A stretch of 64,000 nucleotides of DNA from assembly GCF_015476115.1 (NCBI RefSeq), contig NZ_CP064295.1:2040001-2104000 (forward strand). Reading direction: 5' to 3'. Positions 25,661 to 34,373 of the stretch are shown here, piece after piece. The position numbers were made by a program, and so were the translations under genes. The notes under the pieces are model-generated. The model did no database searches. It was not told the DNA's origin and was given only the letters and a program-made list of their open reading frames with translations. Each line of letters begins with the position of its first letter. The first letter of the stretch is position 1. This stretch comes from Aegicerativicinus sediminis. GTDB lineage: Bacteria; Bacteroidota; Bacteroidia; Flavobacteriales; Flavobacteriaceae.

Positions 25661-26740
25661 ATGAACTTGTTTAACCGAATTATTCTACTTTTTCTTGCCA
25701 TATCGATATTTAATTGCGCAAGTAAGCAATTGCCGTTTTATATTGGGACCTATACCGATGGTGACAGTGAGGGAATTTATAAAGCCAAGCTTGATATTTC
25801 TGAAGGAAAAATTTCAGATATTAAACTTGCAATGGCCGCAACAAATCCCTCTTTTTTAGCCCTTTCTCCAAACAATGACTTTTTGTATTCTGTAAATCAA
25901 TTAGATTCAGGTTATGTTTCCTCATATGAGATACGGTCTAATGGAAACCTAAAATTTATTAATAGCATAGGAAGTAATGGTAGCTCTCCGTGCCATATTA
26001 CAGTTGATGATAAAGGAGCCCTAGCAGCTGTTTCTAATTATGGAGGAGGAACAGTTTCAGTTTACAATTTGGGCAAGAATGGAAATTTGCAAAAAACCTT
26101 ACAAGTATTTAATCATAATACAGATGAAATAAAATCCCATGCCCATTCTGCACAATTTTCAGGAGATAGGCTATATGTTTCTGATTTGGGTAGAAATAAT
26201 CTATTTGAATATAGGTGGAGTGAAGAAAATCGGAAATTCAAACTTAATACAGATTCCCTTTTAAAATTTGCTGCTAATTCTGGGCCAAGACATTTTGTTT
26301 TGATGGACCAGGGCAAACAGATTTATAGCATTAGTGAATATGCCAACACCATTACATTCGCCCAGAATCACATGGGTAATTTTGAGGTTATTGGAGTGTA
26401 TAAAACCCTAAGTCCAAATTTTAATGGAGAAAGTTACTGTGCAGATATACATTTTTCAAAAGATGGTGGGTATGTATATGGTTCTAATAGAGGTGAAAAT
26501 TCAATAGCAGTTTTTAAAAGGAATAAATCGGATGGAAGTTTGGAATTGATACAGAATGAAGATGTAAGAGGGGATTGGCCACGCAATTTTGTTATCGACC
26601 CAACAGGATCTTTCTTATTGGTTGCCAACCAACGGAGCAATGGTATTTCAGTTTTTAAAATCGATTCTGAAACAGGTAAACTTTCCTTTAAAAATAAGCT
26701 CGATTTTCCAAGCCCGGTTTGTTTGTTGTTCAAACGTTAA
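25661..26740 (+). CDS. Lactonase-family beta-propeller lipoprotein (6-phosphogluconolactonase-like)
   Basis: A 359-residue protein with a lipoprotein signal (IFNC, Cys19), then the 7-bladed propeller that opens with FYIGTYTDGDSEGIY, the standard start of the YbhE/Pgl lactonase family. Later blades show SNYGGGTVSVY, HAHSAQFSGDRLYVSDLG and GPRHFVL, which hold the conserved His and Arg. The C-terminal SNGISVFKIDSETGKLSF closes the propeller. Relatives hydrolyse 6-phosphogluconolactone, but this one is exported, so its substrate is probably a different lactone or sugar derivative. It stands alone. Confidence 0.85.
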   Translation: MNLFNRIILLFLAISIFNCASKQLPFYIGTYTDGDSEGIYKAKLDISEGKISDIKLAMAATNPSFLALSPNNDFLYSVNQLDSGYVSSYEIRSNGNLKFINSIGSNGSSPCHITVDDKGALAAVSNYGGGTVSVYNLGKNGNLQKTLQVFNHNTDEIKSHAHSAQFSGDRLYVSDLGRNNLFEYRWSEENRKFKLNTDSLLKFAANSGPRHFVLMDQGKQIYSISEYANTITFAQNHMGNFEVIGVYKTLSPNFNGESYCADIHFSKDGGYVYGSNRGENSIAVFKRNKSDGSLELIQNEDVRGDWPRNFVIDPTGSFLLVANQRSNGISVFKIDSETGKLSFKNKLDFPSPVCLLFKR

Positions 26741-26863
26741 ACCTTTATTAAAACTGTTAAACTATTTGAATATCAGTATTTTAAATGTTATGTTATAGGT
26801 GCAGATGTGAAACAATACGCATCTATAAAGAATTTATTGAAATTTAAAAATGAAGATTGAATT

Positions 26864-27313
26864 ATGAAGATTAATGAAAAAATTTCCAATAAGTTAAACG
26901 ATTTACTAATCAAGAATTACGATGCTGAAAAAGGATATAGAGAAGCTATTGAAAATGCAGATAGTAATTGGATGAAGTCCTATTTCTCTGACAGAGTAAC
27001 CGAGCGTAAAAGATTTATTAGCGAGTTAAAAGCTGAAATTATCAACCTCGGAAAAGATCCAAAGGATTCAGGTAGTTTATCAGGCTCTATGCATCGTGGA
27101 TGGATGGATTTCAAAACCATTTTCACCAAAAAAGATGATGAAGCAATAATTGAAGAAGTTCTTAAAGGTGAAAAATCTAGCCTAGAAGAATATAATGACT
27201 TCTTGAAAGAACCAGAAATTCCTTCAGACTTGAAAAAAACTGCTATTAAGCAGAGAGATACTGTTAAGCAGGCCATTCATACTTTGAATGAGCGAGAAGC
27301 AGTAGTATCCTAA
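26864..27313 (+). CDS. PA2169-family four-helix-bundle protein (DUF2383)
   Basis: A 149-residue all-helical, ferritin-like protein. The pattern LNDLLIKNYDAEKGYREAIENA followed by RGWMDFKTIFTKKDDEAIIEEVLKGEKSSLEEYNDFL in outline matches DUF2383, a group often induced by stress. Function unknown. It has a strong terminator right behind and is a single-gene transcript. Confidence 0.82.
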   Translation: MKINEKISNKLNDLLIKNYDAEKGYREAIENADSNWMKSYFSDRVTERKRFISELKAEIINLGKDPKDSGSLSGSMHRGWMDFKTIFTKKDDEAIIEEVLKGEKSSLEEYNDFLKEPEIPSDLKKTAIKQRDTVKQAIHTLNEREAVVS

Positions 27314-27339
27314 TTTCAGAATCGTAATCTAATTTATAT

Positions 27340-27366
27340 AAAGCAGCCTTTATGGCTGCTTTTTTT
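27340..27366 (+). terminator. Rho-independent terminator after the DUF2383 gene
   Basis: AAAGCAGCC-TTTAT-GGCTGCTTT followed by further T (to 27366). It is a perfect stem 27 bases after the stop. Confidence 0.88.
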
Positions 27367-27452
27367 ATTAACAGGGCTTTGAAAACTTTTCATTTTAGAA
27401 CAGGTCAGAAATTGTATTTTTAGGGGTTCAAATTGTAGATCCGTCACATTTT

Positions 27453-30400
27453 ATGTTTTTAATTTTCGATACCGAAACAACCGGACTTCCCAAGCGTTGG
27501 GACGCGCCTATTTCCGACACTGATAACTGGCCAAGATGTGTTCAAATAGCTTGGCAGTTACATGACGAAATGGGTAGTTGTATCGAACACCAGGATTATT
27601 TGGTGCAACCCGATGGATTCAATATTCCCTACGATGCTGAAAAGATTCATGGTATCTCCACGGAATTAGCCCAACAAGAGGGAATTCCTTTATCTGATTT
27701 GTTGGATGAATTTTCAGAAGTGCTTTCTAGGGCTAAATTCATTGTCGGGCAGAATGTAGGATTTGATGTCAACATTATTGGTGCTGAGTTTTTTAGATTA
27801 GGAATTGATAATAATCTGCAGGAACTTCCAGTCTTAGATACCTGTACAGAAAGCACAGCCGAACTCTGTAAAATTCCGGGAGGTAGGGGAGGTAAATTTA
27901 AATTACCAACACTTACTGAGCTTCATGAATTTTTGTTCAACCAGCCTTTTGCGGAAGCTCATAATGCTTCTGCCGATGTCGAGGCAACAGCCCGTTGTTT
28001 CTTGGAATTGGTGAGACGACAAGAATATACTATTGAACAGTTAGATGTTACCCAAGATTATTTCCGAAGGTTTACAGAAGAAAATCCGAAGGAAATTGAC
28101 CTTATTGGTTTAGAGCATATAAATCTTAAGGAGGCTAGTGAACGCATAAGGAAAGAGTTGGCAAAGCACGCGGATGATGGTATTAGTTCACAAGAAATTG
28201 CTGAAAATCTGTCTGAACTTCAAGATATACCCTATGCACATTTACACAATCATTCCCAATTTTCCATACTTCAATCCACTATAAGTATAAAACAATTGGT
28301 GGCTTCTGCCACGAAATTTAATATGCCTGCCGTAGCACTCACGGACCATGCAAATATGATGGGGGCCTTTCACTTTGTGAAAGAAATCAATTTGTACAAC
28401 AAATCCATAGCAGAAGATTCAGATCAAAAACCTATAAAACCAATAATTGGTTGCGAATTCTTCGTCTGTCAAGATCATACTGATAAGACCCGTAAGGATA
28501 ATGGGTATCAAATAGTATTCCTTGCAAAAAATAAAAATGGATATCACAACCTAGCCAAGTTATCGTCTAAGGCCTATACAGATGGATTTTATTATGTACC
28601 AAGAATTGATAAAGATTTGGTTAAACAATACAAGGATGATCTAATTGTACTAACAGGAAATCTGTATGGTGAAGTTCCAAGTTTGTTGCTGAATGTAGGA
28701 GAAAAACAAGGAGAAGAAGCCTTGCTATGGTGGAAGGAAGAATTTGGAGATGACCTTTATGTTGAGGTGATGCGCCATGGGCAGGAGGATGAAAATAGAG
28801 TAAATACTTCCTTGGTGGAGTTGGCTGCAAAACATAACGTTAAAATTGTTGCAACTAATAATACCTATTACGCAAATAAAGAAGATGCCAATGCGCATGA
28901 TATTCTGTTGTGTGTAAAGGATGGTGAAAAGCAGGCGACCCCAATTGGCCGTGGTCGAGGTTATCGCTATGGATTACCAAACCACGAATATTATTTTAAG
29001 TCTCCTGAAGAGATGAAACATCTTTTCAAGGATCTTCCGGAAGCAATAATTACAATTGAGGAGATACTGGAAAAAGTTGAGCCGTTCAATCTTTCTAGAG
29101 AGGTATTACTCCCAAAATTTGATATTCCTGATGAGTTTAAGGATGATCAAGATTTAGTTGATGGGGGAAAAAGAGGTGAGAATGCCTACCTAAGGCATAT
29201 TACTTATGAAGGAGCAAAAAAGAGATATGGGGAACTAACAGATTCTATAAAAGAACGACTCGATTTTGAATTAGATGTCATCGAGAAGACGGGATATCCA
29301 GGATATTTCTTAATTGTTGAGGATTTCATTAGGGAAGCTCGCAACATGGGGGTCTCGGTTGGTCCAGGGCGGGGTTCCGCTGCAGGTTCGGTAGTTGCTT
29401 ACTGTCTTTGGATAACTAATATCGATCCAATTATATATGACTTACTTTTCGAGCGTTTTCTAAATCCGGATAGGGTTAGCATGCCAGATATCGATATTGA
29501 TTTTGATGATGAGGGAAGAGGCAAAGTCATGGAATATGTGATCAATAAATATGGTAGTAATCAAGTGGCTCAGATTATCACCTATGGTACGATGGCGGCT
29601 AAGTCTTCTATTCGAGATACTGCTAGGGTATTAGATTTGCCATTATATGAGGCAGATCGGATAGCAAAATTAATTCCCAATATGTCTAAGTTGGGTAAAA
29701 TATTTGGGGTCGAAGAGTCTAAATTACAGTCTCAATTCCGTTCGGATGATTTACAGAAAATAAATGAGCTTTTAAATATTTCAGATGGTGAAGATTTAGA
29801 AGCAGAAACAGTAAACCAAGCAAGAATTTTAGAGGGATCTGTTAGAAATACTGGAATACATGCTTGTGGTGTAATTATCACTCCCGATGACATTACCAAT
29901 TTTGTGCCAGTTTCAACCGCAAAAGATTCAGATTTATATGTTACCCAATTTGACAACTCTGTTGTTGAGGAAGCTGGTCTACTTAAAATGGACTTCTTGG
30001 GTCTTAAGACTTTAACTCTTATCAAAGACACCGTTAAGATTGTAAAGGCTAAACACAATATTGATTTAGATCCTGAAAACTTTCCCTTAGATGATGAGAA
30101 AACTTATGAACTCTTCCAAAGAGGTGAAACGGTAGGTATATTTCAATATGAATCTCCAGGGATGCAAAAACACATGAAGGACCTAAAGCCAACGGTTTTT
30201 GATGACCTTATTGCAATGAATGCATTGTACCGTCCGGGTCCGATGGAGTATATCCCTAGTTTTATTAGAAGGAAGCATGGGGAGGAGGAGATTATTTATG
30301 ATTTGCCTGCCATGGAGGAGTACCTAAAGGAGACCTATGGCATTACAGTATATCAAGAGCAGGTAATGTTACTATCCCAGAAACTGGCAAGCTTTACGAA

Positions 30401-31808
30401 AGGTGAAGCCGATGTCTTGAGAAAGGCAATGGGTAAAAAGATATTTGCCTTGCTAGAGAAATTAAAACCGAAATTTTTAGATGGGGGTGAGGCAAACGGA
30501 CATCCTCGAGATGTATTAGAGAAAATTTGGAAAGACTGGGAAGCGTTTGCAAGTTATGCTTTCAACAAGTCACATTCCACTTGTTATGCGTGGATTGCAT
30601 ATCAAACAGCATATTTAAAGGCACATTATCCTGCAGAATATATGGCTGCGGTTCTAAGCAATAATATGAATGATATTAAGCAAGTGACATTCTTTATGGA
30701 AGAATGCAAGCGTATGAAATTGAATGTGCTAGGTCCCGATGTCAATGAATCTTATTATAAATTCTCTGTAAATAAGGATAATGCGGTTCGTTTCGGGATG
30801 GGTGCTATAAAGGGAGTTGGCCATGGTGCTGTAAAAACCATAACCGAAAATAGAAAGAAAGACGGACCGTATAGATCCATATTCGATTTAACAAAACGAA
30901 TCGATTTAAGGGCTGCGAACAAAAAGGCATTTGAAAATTTAGCCTTAGCCGGAGGTCTTGATTGTTTCAGCAATACACATAGGGCCCAGTATTTTCAAGA
31001 TGAAGGAGACGGAGTTACTTTTCTTGAAAAGGCCATAAGATTTGGAAGTAAATTTCAGGAGAATGAAAATTCTGCCCAGGTAAGTTTATTTGGTGCAGCA
31101 AGCGATGTTCAAATACCTGAGCCCCAAATTCCTCAATGTGAAGAGTGGGGAACTATGGAGAAATTGGCAAGGGAAAAGGAAGTTGTTGGTATTTATATTT
31201 CTGGTCATCCTTTGGATGATTTCAAAATAGAGTTAAAGTCGTTTTGCAATGCTGATTTAAGTGCTTTTAAGGATCTTACGAAATACATCAATAGAGAATT
31301 GACTTTTGGCGGTGTTGTAACGGATGTACAGCATAGAGTTTCTAAACAAGGAAAGGGTTGGGCTACATTTATAATTGATGATTACGACAATAGTCACGAA
31401 TTCAGAATCTTTGGTGAGGAGTATTTAAAATACCGTCATTTCCTTGTTAAAAATTCCTTTGTTTACATGAGGGTTTTTGTTCGTGAAGGTTGGATGAATA
31501 AGGATACTGGTAAAGTTAGCGATCCAAGAACACAATTTAATAATGTTCAGTTACTACATGATGTAATGGAACAGTACGCCAAAAAATTAACCATTATGGT
31601 TGATATTAAAGAATTACAAGAAAAACGTATCCAAATAATGGAAGATGTTTTTAAGAATCATGAGGGAACCTGCACCTTAAATTTTCTAATTAAAGACACA
31701 AAAGACAAAATTTCGGTACAAATGCCATCACGGAAACAAAAGGTGAAAATTTCCAGTGAATTGTTAAATGTCCTTGGTGAAAATGATTTTCAGTATCGAT
31801 TGAATTAA
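27453..31808 (+). CDS. dnaE: DNA polymerase III alpha subunit with N-terminal proofreading exonuclease
   Basis: A 1451-residue replicative polymerase. Residues 1-190 form a DnaQ-like DEDD exonuclease (IFDTETTGLP at 4-13, GQNVGFDVNI near 108, HNASADVEATARCF near 170). A PHP domain starts at about 263 (HLHNHSQFSILQS; LTDHANMMGA). The family C polymerase core includes GPGRGSAAGS and the catalytic PDIDIDFDDEGRG near 685-697, then YQEQVM and a C-terminal OB fold (LTFGGVVTDVQHRV near 1285). Fusion of the proofreading domain is the normal arrangement in many Bacteroidota DnaE proteins. It is followed by trxA. Confidence 0.97.
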   Translation: MFLIFDTETTGLPKRWDAPISDTDNWPRCVQIAWQLHDEMGSCIEHQDYLVQPDGFNIPYDAEKIHGISTELAQQEGIPLSDLLDEFSEVLSRAKFIVGQNVGFDVNIIGAEFFRLGIDNNLQELPVLDTCTESTAELCKIPGGRGGKFKLPTLTELHEFLFNQPFAEAHNASADVEATARCFLELVRRQEYTIEQLDVTQDYFRRFTEENPKEIDLIGLEHINLKEASERIRKELAKHADDGISSQEIAENLSELQDIPYAHLHNHSQFSILQSTISIKQLVASATKFNMPAVALTDHANMMGAFHFVKEINLYNKSIAEDSDQKPIKPIIGCEFFVCQDHTDKTRKDNGYQIVFLAKNKNGYHNLAKLSSKAYTDGFYYVPRIDKDLVKQYKDDLIVLTGNLYGEVPSLLLNVGEKQGEEALLWWKEEFGDDLYVEVMRHGQEDENRVNTSLVELAAKHNVKIVATNNTYYANKEDANAHDILLCVKDGEKQATPIGRGRGYRYGLPNHEYYFKSPEEMKHLFKDLPEAIITIEEILEKVEPFNLSREVLLPKFDIPDEFKDDQDLVDGGKRGENAYLRHITYEGAKKRYGELTDSIKERLDFELDVIEKTGYPGYFLIVEDFIREARNMGVSVGPGRGSAAGSVVAYCLWITNIDPIIYDLLFERFLNPDRVSMPDIDIDFDDEGRGKVMEYVINKYGSNQVAQIITYGTMAAKSSIRDTARVLDLPLYEADRIAKLIPNMSKLGKIFGVEESKLQSQFRSDDLQKINELLNISDGEDLEAETVNQARILEGSVRNTGIHACGVIITPDDITNFVPVSTAKDSDLYVTQFDNSVVEEAGLLKMDFLGLKTLTLIKDTVKIVKAKHNIDLDPENFPLDDEKTYELFQRGETVGIFQYESPGMQKHMKDLKPTVFDDLIAMNALYRPGPMEYIPSFIRRKHGEEEIIYDLPAMEEYLKETYGITVYQEQVMLLSQKLASFTKGEADVLRKAMGKKIFALLEKLKPKFLDGGEANGHPRDVLEKIWKDWEAFASYAFNKSHSTCYAWIAYQTAYLKAHYPAEYMAAVLSNNMNDIKQVTFFMEECKRMKLNVLGPDVNESYYKFSVNKDNAVRFGMGAIKGVGHGAVKTITENRKKDGPYRSIFDLTKRIDLRAANKKAFENLALAGGLDCFSNTHRAQYFQDEGDGVTFLEKAIRFGSKFQENENSAQVSLFGAASDVQIPEPQIPQCEEWGTMEKLAREKEVVGIYISGHPLDDFKIELKSFCNADLSAFKDLTKYINRELTFGGVVTDVQHRVSKQGKGWATFIIDDYDNSHEFRIFGEEYLKYRHFLVKNSFVYMRVFVREGWMNKDTGKVSDPRTQFNNVQLLHDVMEQYAKKLTIMVDIKELQEKRIQIMEDVFKNHEGTCTLNFLIKDTKDKISVQMPSRKQKVKISSELLNVLGENDFQYRLN

Positions 31809-31915
31809 GTTCATATATATCAGAAAGCTAACCAGAAACAATAACTATAAAACACGCCAATTTGTCAATTCATAAAACAAATGGCAGGAGTGTAAGGTTT
31901 GGCAATGTTTTTGAC

Positions 31916-31923
31916 TAATTTTG
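31916..31923 (+). promoter_or_regulatory. Predicted -7 element for trxA
   Basis: TAATTTTG matches TAnnTTTG and lies 38 bases before the trxA start. A TTTG lies 14 bases further upstream, a shorter spacing than usual, so the -33 element is uncertain. Confidence 0.4.
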
Positions 31924-31960
31924 CTCAGAAATTAAGTAGATACACATTTAAATAAATATT

Positions 31961-32278
31961 ATGGCACTAGAAATAACAGATGCAACTTTTGAAGAAAAAG
32001 TATTAAAAAGTGATAAACCGGTAATGGTGGATTTTTGGGCAGCATGGTGTGGTCCATGTAGAATGGTTGGGCCGATCATTGAAGAAATCAGTAAAGAGTA
32101 TGAAGGTAAGGCTGTGGTTGGAAAAGTCGACGTAGATGCGAACCAAGAATTTGCTGCAAAATTTGGTATTAGAAATATACCTACTGTACTTGTTTTTAAG
32201 GATGGTGAGGTAGTTGGTCGCCAAGTTGGTGTTGCACCAAAAACTGCTTATGCAAATGCTTTAGACCAATTGATTTAA
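31961..32278 (+). CDS. trxA: Thioredoxin
   Basis: A 105-residue cytosolic thioredoxin with the active site W29-C30-GP-C33, the preceding VDFWAAWCGPC strand, cis-proline segment RNIPTVLVF and C-terminal helix. It reduces protein disulfides, including ribonucleotide reductase in most bacteria. Length is exactly that of the family. It has its own terminator. Confidence 0.97.
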   Translation: MALEITDATFEEKVLKSDKPVMVDFWAAWCGPCRMVGPIIEEISKEYEGKAVVGKVDVDANQEFAAKFGIRNIPTVLVFKDGEVVGRQVGVAPKTAYANALDQLI

Positions 32279-32310
32279 TAAATTAATTAAAGTAATATTA
32301 AATTATAGAG

Positions 32311-32339
32311 AGGTTTGTCTTTTTAGGCAAACCTTTTTT
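32311..32339 (+). terminator. Rho-independent terminator after trxA
   Basis: AGGTTTGTCT-TTTT-AGGCAAACCT (one T-G pair) runs into a T-rich tract ending at 32339. It is 33 bases after the stop. Confidence 0.85.
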
Positions 32340-32362
32340 ATTTTTAGTGAAAATTAAAATGT

Positions 32363-32908
32363 ATGAGCAATAAGAACAAGGTGCAAGATGCGATAGATGC
32401 AAAATTGCTTGAAGGAAGAAAGGTTTTCCTTTGGGGTCAAGTCGATGATAAATCAGCTAAACATGTCATAGATAGGTTGTTATACTTAGATGCTTTAAGT
32501 GATGACCTCATTCATTTATATATAAATAGCCCTGGTGGTTATGTAACTTCAGGATTTGCAATGTATGATTGCATTAAGTCCTTAAACAGTAAGGTTTCTA
32601 CGATTTGTACTGGCCTTGCCGCTTCAATGGGCTCTATTTTGCTTTCAGCAGGAGAAAAAGGCCATCGTTTTATTCAACCCCATGCTAAGGTTATGATTCA
32701 CCAGCCTAGCGGTGGAGCAAGAGGACCTGCTAGTGATATTGAAATTACCGCTCAAGAGATTTTGAAAACAAAAGAGCTAAGTGCAAAAATCCTTGCCGAA
32801 AATTGTGGGCAGACGTTTGAGAAAGTCATGAAGGATTTTAACCGTGACCATTGGATGGATGCACAAGAATCATTAGAATATGGTATCGTAGATAAATTAT
32901 TGTCTTAG
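32363..32908 (+). CDS. clpP: ATP-dependent Clp protease proteolytic subunit
   Basis: A 181-residue ClpP-family serine protease. The nucleophile is S88 in GLAASMGSILLSAG, the histidine is H113 in VMIHQPSGG, and the aspartate is probably D162 in NRDHWMDAQES. YINSPGGYVTSGFAMYD is the conserved handle region. The N-terminus is shorter than in E. coli ClpP and lacks an evident propeptide, so this may be a second, shorter paralogue rather than the main ClpP; clpX is not adjacent. It overlaps in transcription with the DUF58 gene 10 bases downstream. Confidence 0.88.
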   Translation: MSNKNKVQDAIDAKLLEGRKVFLWGQVDDKSAKHVIDRLLYLDALSDDLIHLYINSPGGYVTSGFAMYDCIKSLNSKVSTICTGLAASMGSILLSAGEKGHRFIQPHAKVMIHQPSGGARGPASDIEITAQEILKTKELSAKILAENCGQTFEKVMKDFNRDHWMDAQESLEYGIVDKLLS

Positions 32909-32918
32909 AGGGTTGCCT

Positions 32919-33848
32919 ATGGATCTCCAGGAGCAACTACAGCATCTGTCTGGTTTTAAGAATCTAGAATTACTGGCCAAACAGGTTGTTGAAGGTTTTA
33001 TTGCTGGTATGCATAAGAGTCCATTTCATGGATTTTCAGCCGAATTTGCCGAGCATAAAATTTATAACCAAGGAGAAAGTACCCGGCATATAGACTGGAA
33101 ATTATATGCCAAAACGGATAAGTTATTTACTAAACGGTATGACGAGGAAACGAATCTACGTTGTCATCTAATAATTGACAACAGTTCTTCGATGCATTAT
33201 CCCAGATATAAAAAATTCAATTTAGGGCAGCTTAATAAAATAGCATTTTCAGCATTGGGTTCGGCTAGTTTGATGCATATACTCAAAAAACAAAGGGATG
33301 CCGTAGGCTTAAGTCTGTATAGTGATTCATACGATTATTATGCTCCCGAAAAAGGAAGTGAGAAACATCACCGAATGTTGTTGGCCCAGTTGGAACAAAT
33401 GGTGGTGAACGTCCCAGAGCAGAGAAATACCGAAAGCTATAAATTCTTGCATTTGATTGCAGAGAATATTCATAGACGATCCTTAATCTTTTTGTTTTCC
33501 GATATGTTTCAAACGGAGGTGTCTAACAATAAGATGTTTGAAGCCTTGAGACATTTAAAATATAATAAGCATGAGGTGGTTCTTTTTCATGTGGTTGATA
33601 AAAAGCATGAATTCGACTTCGATTTTGATAATACCCCTAAAAAATTCGTGGACGTAGAGACCGGTGAGACCATTAATTTATACCCTGAAAACATCCGCGA
33701 GGATTATCATAAACAGGTGGAGGATTATTTTAATGAAATAAAATTGCGTTGCGGCCAATACCAGATAAAGTATGTGCTAGCAGATGTTAATCAGGATTTT
33801 AATCAAGTACTGTCAACCTTTATGATAGAGCGTCACAGGTTCGTGTAA
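32919..33848 (+). CDS. DUF58-domain protein
   Basis: 309 residues from the ATG at 32919; a TTG two codons earlier is possible but less likely. The sequence HKSPFHGFSAEFAEHKIYNQGE-TRHIDWKLYAKTDKLFTKRYDEE is the DUF58 signature. It is followed by a von Willebrand A-like domain with the MIDAS motif DNSSSM (about residues 87-92) and LFSDMF. In Bacteroidota such genes usually sit with a MoxR AAA+ ATPase and von Willebrand A membrane proteins; none is next to this one. No membrane helix is seen. It probably acts as a protein-binding or chaperone-like factor. Confidence 0.85.
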   Translation: MDLQEQLQHLSGFKNLELLAKQVVEGFIAGMHKSPFHGFSAEFAEHKIYNQGESTRHIDWKLYAKTDKLFTKRYDEETNLRCHLIIDNSSSMHYPRYKKFNLGQLNKIAFSALGSASLMHILKKQRDAVGLSLYSDSYDYYAPEKGSEKHHRMLLAQLEQMVVNVPEQRNTESYKFLHLIAENIHRRSLIFLFSDMFQTEVSNNKMFEALRHLKYNKHEVVLFHVVDKKHEFDFDFDNTPKKFVDVETGETINLYPENIREDYHKQVEDYFNEIKLRCGQYQIKYVLADVNQDFNQVLSTFMIERHRFV

Positions 33849-33876
33849 AATTTATTTTTAAAATTTTAAAGTATTT

Positions 33877-33907
33877 TTTGCGATATTAAAAATGGGGTGT
33901 ATATTTG
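33877..33907 (+). promoter_or_regulatory. tRNA-Asp promoter
   Basis: TTTG (33877-33880), 19 bases, TATATTTG (33900-33907): both elements match the Bacteroidota consensus exactly. It is followed by a leader with a TTCCGC-TGTT-GCGGAA hairpin (33943-33958) and a T-run, ahead of the tRNA at 33984. Confidence 0.8.
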
Positions 33908-33983
33908 CATCCGCTTTACTGAATGTGTAGCAAGGTTTTTAATTCCGCTGTTGCGGAAGTCTTTTTTAAAAGGCAAAACCATT

Positions 33984-34057
33984 GGTCTGGTAGTTCAGCT
34001 GGTTAGAATACCTGCCTGTCACGCAGGGGGTCGCGGGTTCGAGTCCCGTCCAGACCG
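33984..34057 (+). tRNA. tRNA-Asp (anticodon GTC)
   Basis: A complete cloverleaf of 74 bases. The acceptor stem GGTCTGG/CCAGACC has discriminator G. The D arm contains AGCTGGTTAGA, the anticodon stem is CCTGC/GCAGG with loop CTGTCAC, and the T arm has GGTTCGAGTCC. The anticodon GTC specifies aspartate. The 3' CCA is not encoded. Confidence 0.97.
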
Positions 34058-34065
34058 CATACAAG

Positions 34066-34091
34066 GCCTCAACTAAAGTTGGGGCTTTTTT
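34066..34091 (+). terminator. Rho-independent terminator after tRNA-Asp
   Basis: GCCTCAAC-TAAA-GTTGGGGC (one T-G pair) followed by six T, 8 bases after the tRNA end. Confidence 0.85.
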
Positions 34092-34104
34092 GTAAAGACG
34101 TTGT

Positions 34105-34188
34105 GTTGTTTTCATTTCATTAGAAATGAAACGTAGTAGTATCCGAAAGAGGTTTCGGGTATTCCAATGGAAAGCTTTCCTTTTTTTG
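34105..34188 (+). ncRNA. Candidate structured RNA downstream of tRNA-Asp
   Basis: No coding frame is apparent in the gap between the tRNA terminator and the sigma-54 regulator gene. It holds three successive hairpins: TTTCATTTC/GAAATGAAA (34110-34131), TATCCGAAA/TTTCGGGTA (34140-34161) and the palindrome GGAAAGCTTTCC followed by seven T (34169-34187). The last looks like an intrinsic terminator. Together they could be a small RNA of about 80 bases. No promoter of its own was identified, so read-through from the tRNA is possible. The remainder of the gap, to 34373, shows nothing recognisable. Confidence 0.3.
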
Positions 34189-34373
34189 AGTTATCAAAAA
34201 TTGGGATGCTTTTTTGTTTTATAACAATTGTATTACCTGAAGTTTCTTTTTTTCAAATCCTATTTGACCTTATTTGGAAAACGTTCTTTAATATAAAAGA
34301 TAGGGCCCTTTTGTTTTAGGTAATTAAATAATTTGAGTTAATTGGTTGTTCACATCTGACGTCAATATTGATT

